Assembly (NCBI RefSeq): GCF_029392895.1 | Contig: NZ_CP114200.1 | Coordinates: 8,128,501-8,192,500, forward strand | DNA: 64,000 nt | From: Streptomyces sp. 71268 | Lineage (GTDB): Bacteria; Actinomycetota; Actinomycetes; Streptomycetales; Streptomycetaceae | Direction of reading: 5' to 3' | Part shown: positions 1 through 9,386 of the stretch, one piece after another | Numbering within the stretch: position 1 is the first letter of the stretch | How the letters are laid out: every line of letters starts with the position of its first letter | Made by a program: the position numbers and the translations under genes | Notes under the pieces: generated by a model | Seen by the model: the letters and a program-made list of their open reading frames with translations, nothing else | Database searches by the model: none | Told to the model about the DNA's origin: nothing

Positions 1-121
1 GGGGCGGCAGACGATGTCCTTCACGGCTCCATGATGGCGCGGACCCGGTCGGACGGTGGTTGTTTCGCCACCCGCCACCCGCCGGACCCGGACGCGAAAC
101 GTGGGCCGGGCGGCGGCGGGG
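1..121. other. Window edge, no gene seen
   Basis: GC-rich sequence downstream of the AraC-type gene. Open frames crossing it have random arginine/glycine/proline composition and look like shadows. No recognisable gene, terminator or site is seen. Confidence 0.4.
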
Positions 122-1105
122 CTACCGGCGGGCCGCGGTGGTGGAGGGGAGTTCGTGGAAGCGGGCGCGGTAGTCGCCGGCGAAGCGGCCCAGGTGGGAG
201 ATGCCCCACCGGTAGGCGATGGTGCCCACGCTGTCGGTGGTGGCGAGGATGTCCTGGCGGACGCGGTCCAGTCGCAGGTCGCGTACGTAGGCCAGGGGGG
301 ACAGGCCAAGGCGGTCGCGGAAGGCGGAGCTGAGGGTGCGCGGGGCGCATCCGGCGGCGTGGGCGATGTCGGCGAGGGTGATGCGCTCGGATAGGTGGGC
401 CTCGACGTAGGCGAGGGCCGCGCGCAGGGCGCGCGGGTGACCGGTTCGCGGGCCGCCCCGCAACGCGTCGGTGTGTGAGTGCGGCTGGGCCAGCAGCAGC
501 GCGGTGACGAGGCAACGGAGCTGACCGCGCTGGAGTTCGGGGCGCTGGAACAAGGGGTCGCCCGAGTCCAGTTGCTCCACCAGGGAGCGGACGAGCAGGT
601 GTACGGCCCGGCCCTTGGGCTCGGCCAGGTCGAGGGCGAAGTCGAAGCGGACGGTGGACCGAGGGCGAGCGCCGGTCAGCGTCGCGTACGCCTGGTCGAC
701 CAGGGCCGCGTCGATCCGCAGCCCCAGGAAGCGCGAGGAGGTGGCCCGTACGGGGCGCAGTTCCTGGGTGTCCCCGGGGTTGACCACGCCGGCCGTGGTG
801 GCGGTCAGGGTGGCGTCCACGCCGTCGCGGGACGCGGCGATGGCACCGGAGACGCCCAGGTTGACGAAGTAGGAACCGAGCCCTTCCGCCGCGCGGACGC
901 GCACCGTGAGCGGCGAGGCGAAGTAGCCGACGGCGAAGTCGTGCGCGGCCACCCCGCGCAGTTCGTGCCGCCCCGCGCACAGGCCGTCCAGCGGCGACGT
1001 GGTGACGGAGCCGCCGAACAGACGGGTGGCGGCGTTCAGCAGGTCGACGGGGTTTCGGGAGCGGGTGATGAGGAAGCCGCGCAGCGGAGTCGGCAACGCG
1101 CTCAC
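122..1105 (-). CDS. AraC-family transcriptional regulator
   Basis: A 327-residue regulator with an N-terminal sensing domain of the AraC-binding-like type (about residues 20-200) and a C-terminal double helix-turn-helix AraC domain (about 225-325). The first HTH is seen around ITLADIAHAAGCAPRTLS and the second around VGTIAYRWGISHLGRF. The GTG start is preceded by a strong, slightly repeated Shine-Dalgarno sequence (GGAGGAAGGAGG) ending right at the start codon. The monooxygenase gene lies just upstream on the same strand, about 108 bp away, so the two could be co-transcribed, or this regulator could control that gene. The effector is unknown. The domain call is firm and the target is inference. 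Confidence 0.9.
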   Translation of the reverse strand: MSALPTPLRGFLITRSRNPVDLLNAATRLFGGSVTTSPLDGLCAGRHELRGVAAHDFAVGYFASPLTVRVRAAEGLGSYFVNLGVSGAIAASRDGVDATLTATTAGVVNPGDTQELRPVRATSSRFLGLRIDAALVDQAYATLTGARPRSTVRFDFALDLAEPKGRAVHLLVRSLVEQLDSGDPLFQRPELQRGQLRCLVTALLLAQPHSHTDALRGGPRTGHPRALRAALAYVEAHLSERITLADIAHAAGCAPRTLSSAFRDRLGLSPLAYVRDLRLDRVRQDILATTDSVGTIAYRWGISHLGRFAGDYRARFHELPSTTAARR

Positions 1106-1213
1106 CCTCCTTCCTCCGGAGGCCGGGGGCCCGGGAGCCCGGAGTGCCCGTGCCGGACCCGGTGCCCTCGTGCGTGACCTGGCGACAGCCCATCGTACGC
1201 ACGGGCCAGTTGG

Positions 1214-2344
1214 TCACGCGGGCTCGGCCATCAGTCGGTGACACGCGTTGACCAGCGGATACGCCTCGTCGTGGCGCTGGGCACGCTCCAGGTCGGCGAT
1301 GGCTGTCGAGGTCTCCACCAGCGTTCGGCAGCGTCGGGCGCGTCGGCTGGTGAACGCCGCGAGACCGGCTCCGACCGACTCGTGCCGGTCCAGCTCCTGG
1401 GCCAGTACGAGGCCGTCCTCCATGGCCAGGGCCGCGCCGCTGGCCATCTGTGGCGCGGGCGCGTGGGCGGCGTCGCCGATGACCACGCCGCTGCCGTGGC
1501 TCCAGGGGCCCCGCAGGACGTGGGTCCGCACCGGACGGCGCACCACCGCGCGGCACTCGGCCACCAGCGGGACCAACTCCGCCACCCGGCCGGGGAAGGG
1601 TTCCAACAGCTCGGCCAGGCGCGGGACGAGTTCGGCCTCCGGGAGGACGTGGTGGGCCACCCCGTTCTCGGTCAGGAAGACGTACGCCCGGCTGGCCGAG
1701 AGGGGGACCAGGCCCGCCGTGTGGACCTTCCCGGCGAACTGGTGGATGCCGGTCGCCCACGAGGGGCGCGGAACCAGCGCTCGCCACACCATCTGCCCGT
1801 GGTAGCCGGGCTTGGGCCGGAGTCCGAGCAGTGCTCGTACCGAGGAACGGAGGCCGTCCGCCCCGACGACGAGGGTGGCCTCGCGCTCGGTCGCGTCCGA
1901 CAGGCGCACGCGGACCGCCGCCGCCCGCTGCTCCAGCGAGACGACGGTCCGCCCGTGCCGCACCAGCGCGCCGGACCGCTCGGCCGCCGCGTACAGGACG
2001 CGGTGCAGGGCCGGGCGCGCGATGCCGACCATCGCCGGCCGCCGCGCACCGAGCAGCCGGGGCAGCTCGATCCGGTCCGTGGGCTCGCCGCGCACGTTCA
2101 CGTGCGTGATCACGCTCATGCCGTGACCCTCGGCCAGACACGCGTCGGCGAGTTCCAGCTCGGCCAGCGCGCGCAGCGCCGGCCCGGTCAGGCTCAGGCC
2201 CCAACCGCTCGTCTCGCGCGCCGGGTTGGCCTCGACGACCTCCACCCGCCAACCCGCCCGCGCGAGGGCGGTGGCCGCCGCCAGGCCGGCGACACCCGCC
2301 CCCACGATCAGAGCCGTCCGCACGCCACCGTGCCCACCGTCCAT
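1214..2344 (-). CDS. FAD-dependent monooxygenase (PHBH fold)
   Basis: A 376-residue flavoprotein hydroxylase of the p-hydroxybenzoate hydroxylase/aromatic-ring hydroxylase class. Visible motifs are the Rossmann dinucleotide fingerprint GAGVAGLAAATALARAG near the N terminus, a DG motif (LVVGADGLRSSVR) in the middle, and the GD motif (VVIGDAAHAPAPQMASG) that binds the FAD ribityl chain. The chosen ATG gives a normal-length protein; the much longer open frame upstream overlaps cbiD and is a shadow. It would use NAD(P)H and O2 on an aromatic or polyketide-like substrate, or could act as a drug-inactivating hydroxylase. The substrate cannot be told from sequence. It lies upstream of the AraC gene on the same strand. 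Confidence 0.88.
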   Translation of the reverse strand: MDGGHGGVRTALIVGAGVAGLAAATALARAGWRVEVVEANPARETSGWGLSLTGPALRALAELELADACLAEGHGMSVITHVNVRGEPTDRIELPRLLGARRPAMVGIARPALHRVLYAAAERSGALVRHGRTVVSLEQRAAAVRVRLSDATEREATLVVGADGLRSSVRALLGLRPKPGYHGQMVWRALVPRPSWATGIHQFAGKVHTAGLVPLSASRAYVFLTENGVAHHVLPEAELVPRLAELLEPFPGRVAELVPLVAECRAVVRRPVRTHVLRGPWSHGSGVVIGDAAHAPAPQMASGAALAMEDGLVLAQELDRHESVGAGLAAFTSRRARRCRTLVETSTAIADLERAQRHDEAYPLVNACHRLMAEPA

Positions 2345-2541
2345 GTACGCCTCCAGAGGATCGCTTCGTCCGGGACCGTACGATCCGCCGACCCGCCGAC
2401 CTGTCCACATCCGGCGGCAACCATCCGCCGCCGGCGAAGAGTTGGCGGACCCTGGCCTGCTGCCTGCTGCCCGCTGCCCGCGTACGGCGTGGCCGGCTGG
2501 CCGCCCGTCGGTGGGTCTATTACGAGCCGCTGAGGGGAACG

Positions 2542-3681
2542 TCAACCGTCGCGTGGGCCGCGTGGGAGGGCGCGGCCCACGATCGTGCCGGCCCGGTCGA
2601 TGCAGATCACGTCCACCGCCACCGGCGCGCCGCGCAGCACCCCGAGGGCCTGTTCGCGCGCGGCCTCGGCCACCAGGTCGCCCAGCGGAACCCCGCGCGC
2701 CGCGCACAACTGCACCGTCTCCAGCCCCGTGTTGGCCGTCGCGACCGCCGCCGCCAACTCCTCGTCGGCCCCACCGGTGCGGGCGAGTTCGGCCAGGAAC
2801 CCCTTGTCCACCTGGGAGCGCGAGGAGTGCAGGTCCAGGTGGCCCGCCGCCAGCTTGGACAGCTTGGCGAAGCCGCCGGCGATGGTGAGCCGGTCCACCG
2901 GGTGGCGGCGCAGGTACTTGAGCACCGCGCCGGCGAAGTCGCCCATGTCGAGCAGCGCGTCCTCCGGCAGCGCGTGCTCGGCCACGGCGACCTTCTCGGA
3001 GGTCGAGCCGGTGCAGCCGGCCACGTGACGGCGCCCGGCCGCCCGCGCCACGTCCACCCCGCGCCGGATGCTGTCGATCCACGCGGAGCACGAGTACGGC
3101 ACCACGATGCCCGTCGTGCCCAGGATGGACAGGCCGCCCAGGATGCCAAGGCGCGGGTTCCAGGTGCTCCGGGCGATCTCCTCGCCGTGGTCGACGGACA
3201 CCTCGATCTCGACGTCGCCGCTCCCGCCGAGCCGCTCCGCCACCGCCGCGACGTGCTCGCGCATCATCTGCCGGGGCACCGGGTTGATCGCGGGCTCGCC
3301 GACCGGCAGCGGCAGGCCGGCGCGGGTGACGGTGCCGACCCCGGGACCGGCCCGGAAGACCACGCCCGAGCCGGGCGGCAGCGCCCGTACCCGCGCGCGT
3401 ACCAGCGCGCCGTGCGTGACGTCAGGGTCGTCCCCGGCGTCCTTGACGACGGCGGCCATCGCCCAGCCGGGGCCCGACTCCTCGGCCGCGAGCGCGAACG
3501 CCGGCCGCTGCCCCTTGGGCAGGGTGATGGTCACCGGGTCCGGGAAGTCGCCACCGAGCAGGGCGGTGTACGCGGCCGTCGTCGCGGCCGTGGCGCACGC
3601 GCCCGTGGTCCAGCCGGGCCGCAGCCCGGTGTGCTGGAGCTGGGCCTGCCGGCCGCCCACGGCCACCGGCTCGTCGCTCAC
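2542..3681 (-). CDS. cbiD: Cobalt-precorrin-5B C1-methyltransferase CbiD
   Basis: CbiD family, 379 residues. The N-terminal signature LRPGWTTGACATAA and the later STSEKVAVAEHAL and GFAKLSKLAAGHLDLHS stretches are typical. CbiD methylates C1 of the corrin ring intermediate with loss of the C20 acetyl fragment during cobalamin synthesis. A GTG start is chosen because the family signature begins about 25 residues downstream; the longer open frame adds only arginine/proline-rich sequence from the intergenic region. It is divergent from cobK across about 350 bp. Its presence together with CobG, CobH, CobI, CobJ, CobK and CobN is the usual mixed set of actinomycetes. Confidence 0.93.
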   Translation of the reverse strand: MSDEPVAVGGRQAQLQHTGLRPGWTTGACATAATTAAYTALLGGDFPDPVTITLPKGQRPAFALAAEESGPGWAMAAVVKDAGDDPDVTHGALVRARVRALPPGSGVVFRAGPGVGTVTRAGLPLPVGEPAINPVPRQMMREHVAAVAERLGGSGDVEIEVSVDHGEEIARSTWNPRLGILGGLSILGTTGIVVPYSCSAWIDSIRRGVDVARAAGRRHVAGCTGSTSEKVAVAEHALPEDALLDMGDFAGAVLKYLRRHPVDRLTIAGGFAKLSKLAAGHLDLHSSRSQVDKGFLAELARTGGADEELAAAVATANTGLETVQLCAARGVPLGDLVAEAAREQALGVLRGAPVAVDVICIDRAGTIVGRALPRGPRDG

Positions 3682-4034
3682 GCCGGCCGGCCCGCCGGGC
3701 GCGACCGCCGCGCTCCCGCCGTCCCGCGCGGGCCGCTGCTGGTCGGCCGCGTTCCGGTCGCCTCCTCCGTGTTCCCGCCGCTGGTCAGCCACGGGCCGCG
3801 CCGCTCGTCCGCGCCACCGGCGCCCCGGTCGGCCGCGGGCCCGGGTCCGGGGGCCGGGCGATCGGGCGCGAGGTGGCAGCGCGTACCGTACCGGGGGTGC
3901 CCACGCGCGCGCCCGCGCGCGGCGCGGCACCCGCCGCGCTGGCGGCACCGCCGCACCGGCGGGCCGAAAGGCCGGCCGCGCCCGTGAGCGTCCAGCGGGC
4001 GACCACCCCGCACCGCCTGACCGGGAGCACCACG
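3682..4034. other. Divergent intergenic region cbiD/cobK
   Basis: This 353-bp very GC-rich stretch separates the divergent cbiD and cobK starts and must hold both promoters. I looked on both strands for a cobalamin riboswitch box (GCCACTG-like) and did not find one. No convincing -10/-35 pair or ORF with normal codon use was seen. A GGGAG ribosome-binding site for cobK lies at its right end. Confidence 0.5.
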
Positions 4035-4802
4035 ATGACCGCGGCACCCCATGTGCTGATCCTCGGCGGCACCACCGAGGCCCGCCTCCTCGCGGCGGCG
4101 CTCGCCGCGGGCGACGGCGCCGGAGCGCGCCCGCCGCGCGTGACCAGCTCGCTCGCCGGCCGGGTCGCCGCGCCCCGGATGCCCGCCGGGCAGGTGCGTG
4201 TCGGCGGGTTCGGCGGGCCCGACGGGCTGGTCCGCTGGATGCGTGAGCAGCAGGTGGACGCGCTCATCGACGCCACTCATCCTTTCGCCGAGACGATCAG
4301 TTTCAACGCCGCCCGGGCGGCGGCCACCGCCCATGTTCCCCTGCTCGCCCTGCGCCGCCCCGGCTGGGTCCCGGGCCCCGGCGACCGCTGGCACCCGGTG
4401 GCCTCGCTGGAGGCGGCCGCCGGTGCGCTGGCCGGCCTCGGCGAGCGCGTCTTCCTCACCACCGGGCGGATGGGGCTGGCCGCCTTCGCGCACCTGGCCG
4501 AGCACTGGTTCCTGGTCCGCTCGGTGGACGCCCCGGACCCGCCGGCGCCGCCCCGGATGGAGGTCCTGCTCGCCCGTGGGCCCTTCGACCTCGCGGGCGA
4601 GGCGGAGCTGCTGCGGCGGCACCGGATCGACGTCCTGGTGACCAAGGACAGTGGCGGCCAGGCCACCGCCGCCAAGCTCACGGCCGCGCGCGAGGCCGGC
4701 CTCCCGGTGGTCGTGGTGCGCCGCCCGCCCGTGCCCGCCGGGGTGCCGGTGGTCAACGACGTACCGCAGGCGGCGCGCTGGCTGCGGGAGCGACTCGGCT
4801 GA
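4035..4802 (+). CDS. cobK: Precorrin-6A reductase CobK/CbiJ
   Basis: A 255-residue enzyme of the CobK/CbiJ family, which reduces precorrin-6A (or its cobalt form) to the dihydro product with NAD(P)H during cobalamin synthesis. The N terminus VLILGGTTEARLLA is the family's nucleotide-binding signature. IDATHPFAETISFNA (about residues 78-92) and VTKDSGGQATAAKL near the C terminus are also characteristic. The ATG at this position has a GGGAG ribosome-binding site seven bases upstream; an extended upstream frame is low-complexity. It is convergent with cobIJ, with strong stem-loops between them. Confidence 0.93.
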   Translation: MTAAPHVLILGGTTEARLLAAALAAGDGAGARPPRVTSSLAGRVAAPRMPAGQVRVGGFGGPDGLVRWMREQQVDALIDATHPFAETISFNAARAAATAHVPLLALRRPGWVPGPGDRWHPVASLEAAAGALAGLGERVFLTTGRMGLAAFAHLAEHWFLVRSVDAPDPPAPPRMEVLLARGPFDLAGEAELLRRHRIDVLVTKDSGGQATAAKLTAAREAGLPVVVVRRPPVPAGVPVVNDVPQAARWLRERLG

Positions 4803-4824
4803 GCCGACTCGACCGAACGCGGCG

Positions 4825-4868
4825 GCGGTCCGGGGCGCTCACCGCCGGATGACCGCGCCCCGGACCGC
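4825..4868. terminator. Stem-loop terminator, cobK/cobIJ convergent junction
   Basis: Perfect 13-bp inverted repeat (GCGGTCCGGGGCG and its complement) separated by 18 bases just after the cobK stop. No U tract, as usual in streptomycetes. Confidence 0.7.
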
Positions 4869-4895
4869 TCGCCAGCCGCCCGGCCACGGCGACGG

Positions 4896-4928
4896 GCCGG
4901 GCGCGCGGAACCGGCCGCGCGCCCCGGC
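4896..4928. terminator. Second stem-loop at cobK/cobIJ junction
   Basis: Arms GCCGGGCGCGCGG and CCGCGCGCCCCGGC pair with one irregularity around a short loop. It lies only a few bases past the cobIJ stop, so it would end cobIJ transcription from the other side. Confidence 0.6.
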
Positions 4929-4932
4929 CCGC

Positions 4933-6534
4933 TCAGCCCTGCGGGTAGTACCGGGGTGTCCAGACCACCTCGGTGCCGTCCCCCCGGCGCACCGTCCGCG
5001 TCTGGGACGAGCCGATCAGCAGAATGGTGCGCATGTCCACCTGCTCGGGGTCGAGGTCGGCCAGCCGTACGACGCGCACGCTCTCCTCCGGTCCGCCCAC
5101 GTCGCGGCCGAGCACCACCGGCGTGTCCGGGGCGCGGTGTTCGAGCAGCAGCTCGCGGGCCTTGCCCACCTGCCAGACACGACTGCGCGAGCCGGGATTG
5201 TAGAGCGCGAGGACCAGGTCGGCCGCCGCCGCCGAGCGCAGCCGCTCCGCGATCACCTCCCACGGCTTGAGCCGGTCGGACAGCGAGATCACCGCGTAGT
5301 CGTGCCCGAGCGGCGCGCCCGCCCGGGCGGCAGCCGCGTGCGCGGCCGTCATCCCCGGCAGCACGCGCACCGGGACCTCGCGGTACGGGGCGACCGACGC
5401 GGCCTCGAGGACGGCCGTCGCCATCGCGAACACGCCGGGGTCGCCGGAGGAGACCACCGCCACCCGTCGCCCGCGCCGGGCGAGGTCGAGCGCGAACTCC
5501 GCGCGCACCGCCTCCACCTTGTTGTCCGACGCGTGCCGCCGCTGCCCCGGCCGCACCGGCACCCGGTCCAGATAGGTGGTGTAGCCGACCAGGTCGTCGG
5601 CCGCCGCCAGGGCGCCGCGCGCCTCCGGCGTCAGCCACATCGGCCCGGCGGGACCGAGTCCGACGACCACCACCTCGCCGCCCGCCACCGGCTCGTCGCT
5701 CATCGCGGCCTCGTCGCTGATCGCGGGCTCCGCCGCGCGCCGCGCCTCGCCGGCGGCCGGGGCCGGGCGCTGGGCGCCGATCCGGCTCGGGACCAGGGCC
5801 ATCGAGAAGTACGGCACCGAGTCCGGGTCCACGTCCGCCAGCGCCTCGGTGCGTTCGGCGCCCATCGTGGCCCGCTCCACGTAACGCGCCTCCGCCAGCC
5901 GGCCGGAGCGCTCCAGGGCCCGTCGCACGGTGGGGAAGGTGCGTCCCAGCTTGAGTACGGCCGCGGAGTCCGTGGCGGCCAGACGGGCCGCCAACTCCTC
6001 CTCGGGCAGCGTGCCCGGCAGGATCGTCAGCACCTCCTCGGCCTCCACCAGCGGGCTGCCGGTCCGGGCCGCCGCGGCGCTCACCGAGGTGACGCCGGGG
6101 ATGACCTCCGTCGGGTAGCGGTCCGCGAGCCGCTTGTGCATGTGCATGTACGAGCCGTAGAACAGCGGATCGCCCTCGGCGAGCACCGCCACCGTGCGGC
6201 CCGCGTCCAGGTGCGCCGCCAGCCGGGCCGCGGCCTCGGCGTAGAAGTCCTCCATGGCGCCCCGATAGCCGCCGGGGTGGTCGGTCGACTCGGTGGTGAC
6301 CGGGTAGACCAGCCGCTCCTCGATGTGGTCGGGGCGCAGGTGCCGCTCGGCGATGGCGCGCGCGATGCTGCGGCCGTGCTGGGCGCTGTGGTACGCGACC
6401 ACGTCGGCGCCGGTGATGACCTCGACGGCCCGCACCGTCATCAAGGACGGGTCGCCGGGGCCGAGCCCGACCCCATACAGCCTGCCCGTGCCGTGCTCCG
6501 GCGCGTCGGCCGCCCGCTCCTGCTGCTCGCTCAC
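4933..6534 (-). CDS. cobIJ: Fused precorrin-2 C20-/precorrin-3B C17-methyltransferase
   Basis: A 533-residue fusion of two SAM-dependent tetrapyrrole methylases. The N-terminal half (about 1-250) is Cob[35 protein letters not shown] and [11 protein letters not shown] are the usual motifs. The C-terminal half (about 280-530) is Cob[28 protein letters not shown] and [10 protein letters not shown] serine/alanine-rich linker joins them. CobI methylates C20 of precorrin-2; CobJ methylates C17 with ring contraction. The GTG start overlaps the cobH stop as GTGA, so the two are translationally coupled. The same fusion is common in actinomycetes. Confidence 0.95.
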   Translation of the reverse strand: MSEQQERAADAPEHGTGRLYGVGLGPGDPSLMTVRAVEVITGADVVAYHSAQHGRSIARAIAERHLRPDHIEERLVYPVTTESTDHPGGYRGAMEDFYAEAAARLAAHLDAGRTVAVLAEGDPLFYGSYMHMHKRLADRYPTEVIPGVTSVSAAAARTGSPLVEAEEVLTILPGTLPEEELAARLAATDSAAVLKLGRTFPTVRRALERSGRLAEARYVERATMGAERTEALADVDPDSVPYFSMALVPSRIGAQRPAPAAGEARRAAEPAISDEAAMSDEPVAGGEVVVVGLGPAGPMWLTPEARGALAAADDLVGYTTYLDRVPVRPGQRRHASDNKVEAVRAEFALDLARRGRRVAVVSSGDPGVFAMATAVLEAASVAPYREVPVRVLPGMTAAHAAAARAGAPLGHDYAVISLSDRLKPWEVIAERLRSAAAADLVLALYNPGSRSRVWQVGKARELLLEHRAPDTPVVLGRDVGGPEESVRVVRLADLDPEQVDMRTILLIGSSQTRTVRRGDGTEVVWTPRYYPQG

Positions 6535-7157
6535 TCTTCCTCGCTCGCTATCGCGTTGATCGCGGCGGCGGCCATGGCGCTGCCGCCCCGCCGTCCGCGC
6601 ACCACCAGGTGGTCGAGCGCCGCCGGGTGCCCGGCCAGCGCCTCCTTGGACTCGGCCGCTCCGATGAAGCCGACCGGCACGCCGATGACCGCCGCAGGCC
6701 GCGGCGCGCCCTCCTCGATCATCTCCAGCAGGCGGAACAGCGCCGTCGGCGCGTTGCCGACGGCCACCACCGCCCCCTCAAGCCGGTCGCGCCACAGCTC
6801 CAGGGCGGCGGCGCTGCGCGTGGTGCCCAACTGCCGTGCCAACTCCGGGACCGTGGGGTCGGCCAGCGTGCACAGCACCTCGTTGTCGGCCGGCAGCCGC
6901 TTGCGGGTGACGCCGCTGGCGACCATGTTCGCGTCACACAGGATGGGCGCGCCGGCGCGCAGCGCCGCCCGGGCGGCGGCCACCACGTTCGGCGTGTACG
7001 CGAGGTCCTTGACGAGGTCGACCATGCCGCAGGCGTGGATCATCCGCACCGCGACCTGGCTGACGTCGGGCGGCAGGGCGTCCAGCGCGGCCTCGGCGCG
7101 GATGGTGGCAAAGGAGGCGCGGTAGATGGCCGCGCCGTCCTTCTCGTAGTCGAACAC
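6531..7157 (-). CDS. cobH: Precorrin-8X methylmutase CobH
   Basis: A 208-residue methylmutase that moves a methyl group from C11 to C12, converting precorrin-8X to hydrogenobyrinate. Family motifs are [18 protein letters not shown] (with the catalytic histidine) and [19 protein letters not shown], then [14 protein letters not shown]. The start is the GTG reading MFDYEKDG, where the conserved family N terminus begins; no ATG fits upstream. It overlaps cobIJ by four bases at its end. The upstream gap to cobG holds short imperfect repeats. Confidence 0.93.
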   Translation of the reverse strand: MFDYEKDGAAIYRASFATIRAEAALDALPPDVSQVAVRMIHACGMVDLVKDLAYTPNVVAAARAALRAGAPILCDANMVASGVTRKRLPADNEVLCTLADPTVPELARQLGTTRSAAALELWRDRLEGAVVAVGNAPTALFRLLEMIEEGAPRPAAVIGVPVGFIGAAESKEALAGHPAALDHLVVRGRRGGSAMAAAAINAIASEEE

Positions 7158-7248
7158 AGTGTCCTCGATGTCCCTTGATGTTCCTGATGGCCTTCGATGT
7201 CCCTCGGGCTGTGCCCGGCCCCGGCGCGACCGGGGCGGCGGCGTCGGG
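7158..7248. repeat. Imperfect short repeats between cobG and cobH
   Basis: On the minus strand the gap holds reiterated units close to GGGACATCGA and GGAACATCAA, spaced roughly 15 bases, in a patch lower in G+C than its surroundings. No hairpin or ORF explains them. They cover the region just upstream of the cobH start, where a ribosome-binding site would be expected but is not clear. Confidence 0.4.
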
Positions 7249-8905
7249 TTACGGCACCCGCCGCGCCGCCGCCACCGCTGCCGCCAACTCCGCGAGCGAC
7301 AGCGGCCCCAGGGGAGCCGCCGCCTCCGCCGGACCTGGCGCGTCCGGGCCGTACGGTGCGTTCGATGTGTCCGCGGGCTTCGTCTCCGCCGCGCCTGACA
7401 TCGGCCCGTCGAGCCGTGGAGTGGGCGCCACCTGGCGGGCCGCCGTACGCTCCGTACCCTCGATCGAGATCCGGTAGCCGTCGGCGCTCGCCAGCACGTC
7501 CACCCAACGGCCCCGTGGGTGGCCGCAGCGGCGCTCGCAGCCCGACCAGTACACCGGCAACGTCCGCGCCGGCCGCCGCTCGGCGGGCGTCGGCCCGGTC
7601 GGCGACGGCGCGGTCGCGGCCAGCGCGCCGGCCGCGTCCGCGCGCACGTCGGCCAGCGACTTCGCACAGCCGGGCCGCCCCGTACAGGCTCCGACGCCGT
7701 ACCAGGCGGACCCGGCGTCGGTGACGAGGCCGGCCTCGGCGAGCACGCCCAACCAGTGCCGGGCATCGGCCACGGCGAGCCCCGGGACCACCACGCCGCG
7801 CCAGGGTGTCACACGCGTCTCGCCCCGCCCCGCGCGGGCCGCGGCCACCAGCAGCCGCCACTGCGCGAGGGAGAGGCGGCCCAGCGGCGTGGCCACGCTC
7901 AGCGCGGCCCGCTCGCCGCCCGGCGCCGGGACCAGGCCGGGGGCCGGCGCCGCGTCGAGCCAGGTCGCCTCCGGCGTACCGCCGCCGGCGTGGCTGGCGG
8001 TCGCGTCCGCAGCGGGCACGGCCTCGGCCTCGATGCCCGCGCGCGCCAGCGCGGCGCGTAGCCGCGGCTCCGTGAGCGCGTGTCGCGCCGGCAGCTCCCA
8101 CACCCGCCACGCCTTGGCGCCGCTGTCCCTTCCTGCCTCGACAAAGGCGAGCGCGGTCAACAGGGCGGCGCGCGGCGCCGCGTCGGCCCGTACGCGCAGC
8201 GTCGGAGCGGGGGTGGCACCCTCGTACGCGCCGACGGGGCCGGGGGGCTCCCTCGCCGGGCGGGGCGGCGGGCGAGGTGTCGGCGCGCGCGCCGGTCGGC
8301 CGCTGGGGCGCGGACGCCCCCGGCGTGCGACCGGTCGCGGGGTCGGTCCCCACCCGCAGCAGGGCCCATCCGCCCGGCTCTGCGATCAATGTCACATCGG
8401 CGCCGAGCGCGGCCACATCGCCCCGGCCGTCGTCGACGGCGAACAGGAACCGCCCCGAAAGCCCCGCCACGGCCGGCGTCCCGCACAACAGGCCGTCCAA
8501 CTCCCGCACCCAGGCCGTCACGTCGGCCCGCCCCGCGCCGTCGAGCCCCGACAGGGGCGACAGGGCCACGTTGCGGACCCGCTCGTGCGTGTCCGACGGC
8601 AACAGGCCCGCCGACCGCAACCGCTCGGCAAGCTCGCCGCCGCACCCCGAGCCGAGCCCGCGCACCTGCACGTTGCCCCGCGAGGTCAGGTCGAGCGCGC
8701 CGTCGCCCAACGCCTCGGCCGCCAGCGCCAGTTCCTCCGCCTGGTCCGCCGTCAGCAACCCGCCGGGGAGCCGTACGCGCGCCAGGAAGCCGTCGTCGGC
8801 CCGGTGCAGCCGCAGCGCGCCGGGACAGGCGTCATCGCCCGTGCGGCTGCGCGGTTCCTCCCCAGTTGGGGCGGTTGTCGGGGTGAGAGGCATGGCGGCG
8901 AGCAT
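7249..8905 (-). pseudogene. cobG: Precorrin-3B synthase CobG, apparent frameshift
   Basis: Two adjoining frames together encode a CobG-like protein of about 550 residues. The first (from 8905) holds the N-terminal ferredoxin-like half (DLTSRGNVQVRGL). The second (to 7249) holds the C-terminal half with the Fe-S/siroheme cysteines in [10 protein letters not shown] and [10 protein letters not shown]. The frame changes in a proline-rich linker at a run of six G (8242-8247, plus strand); removing one base joins the halves smoothly as ...GPVGAYEGATPAPTLRVRA. CobG oxidises precorrin-3A to precorrin-3B with O2. All catalytic parts are intact, so this may be a sequencing error, a recent mutation or programmed slippage. 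The ATG at 8905 has GAGGGG upstream. Confidence 0.75.
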
Positions 8906-9199
8906 ACCGACGATCCCCTCGGCCGCACCGTCCCGCACCAGGTCAGCCCACCCGGCCCGAACGCCATCACCCGTGCCACCGCCTGCCCGCTGCCCGCGCC
9001 ACCGCCCGCACCCACCCGGTGGCGCACACCCCCGCCCACCCCCGGCGCCGCACCGCCCCGAGCCCGGGCCCACGGCCCGCGCGCCGCCGCCCCGGCGTGC
9101 CCTCCGCGAACCCCATACCAGTCCCGTCCGCGCACCGCGACCCCGCGTCGCTATCAGCCACCTGACCGGGAACGGAGCCAGCGACGCGGCCCCTGGTCG
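8906..9199. other. Divergent cobG/cobN promoter region
   Basis: About 290 bp between the cobG start on the minus strand and the cobN riboswitch on the plus strand. It is very GC-rich, with no ORF of normal coding character. I see no second riboswitch reading toward cobG. Confidence 0.4.
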
Positions 9200-9386
9200 G
9201 TCGTTACTATGCTCCCCGGCGGGCCCCCCGGTCCGCCGACGCCAGCGACGGCGCCAGGGGAGGAAGCCGGTGTGAGACCGGCGCGGTCCCGCCACTGTGA
9301 GTCCGGCAGCGATGCCGGACGAGCCAGGAACTCCTGCCGTCCTCCCACCCGCCCGGGGCGCGGACCCCGAGGAAGGCTGCTGCCGC
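9200..9386 (+). promoter_or_regulatory. Cobalamin (B12) riboswitch upstream of cobN
   Basis: The conserved core is clear: GGAAGCCGGTGTGAGACCGG near 9262-9281, then the B12 box GCCACTGTGA at 9291-9300, then GAGCCAGGAACTCCTGCC at about 9330-9348. The element ends shortly before the cobN ATG. In this family adenosylcobalamin binding represses expression of the downstream gene, usually by hiding the ribosome-binding site or promoting termination. The exact 5' limit is estimated. Confidence 0.93.

Noticed and set aside
21..2420. Very long minus-strand frame of 799 codons over the AraC and monooxygenase genes
   Set aside because: Almost only Arg/Gly/Pro/Ala residues; it is the GC-rich shadow of the two real genes in another frame.
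3682..4034. Second cobalamin riboswitch between cbiD and cobK
   Set aside because: No B12 box or core motif on either strand.
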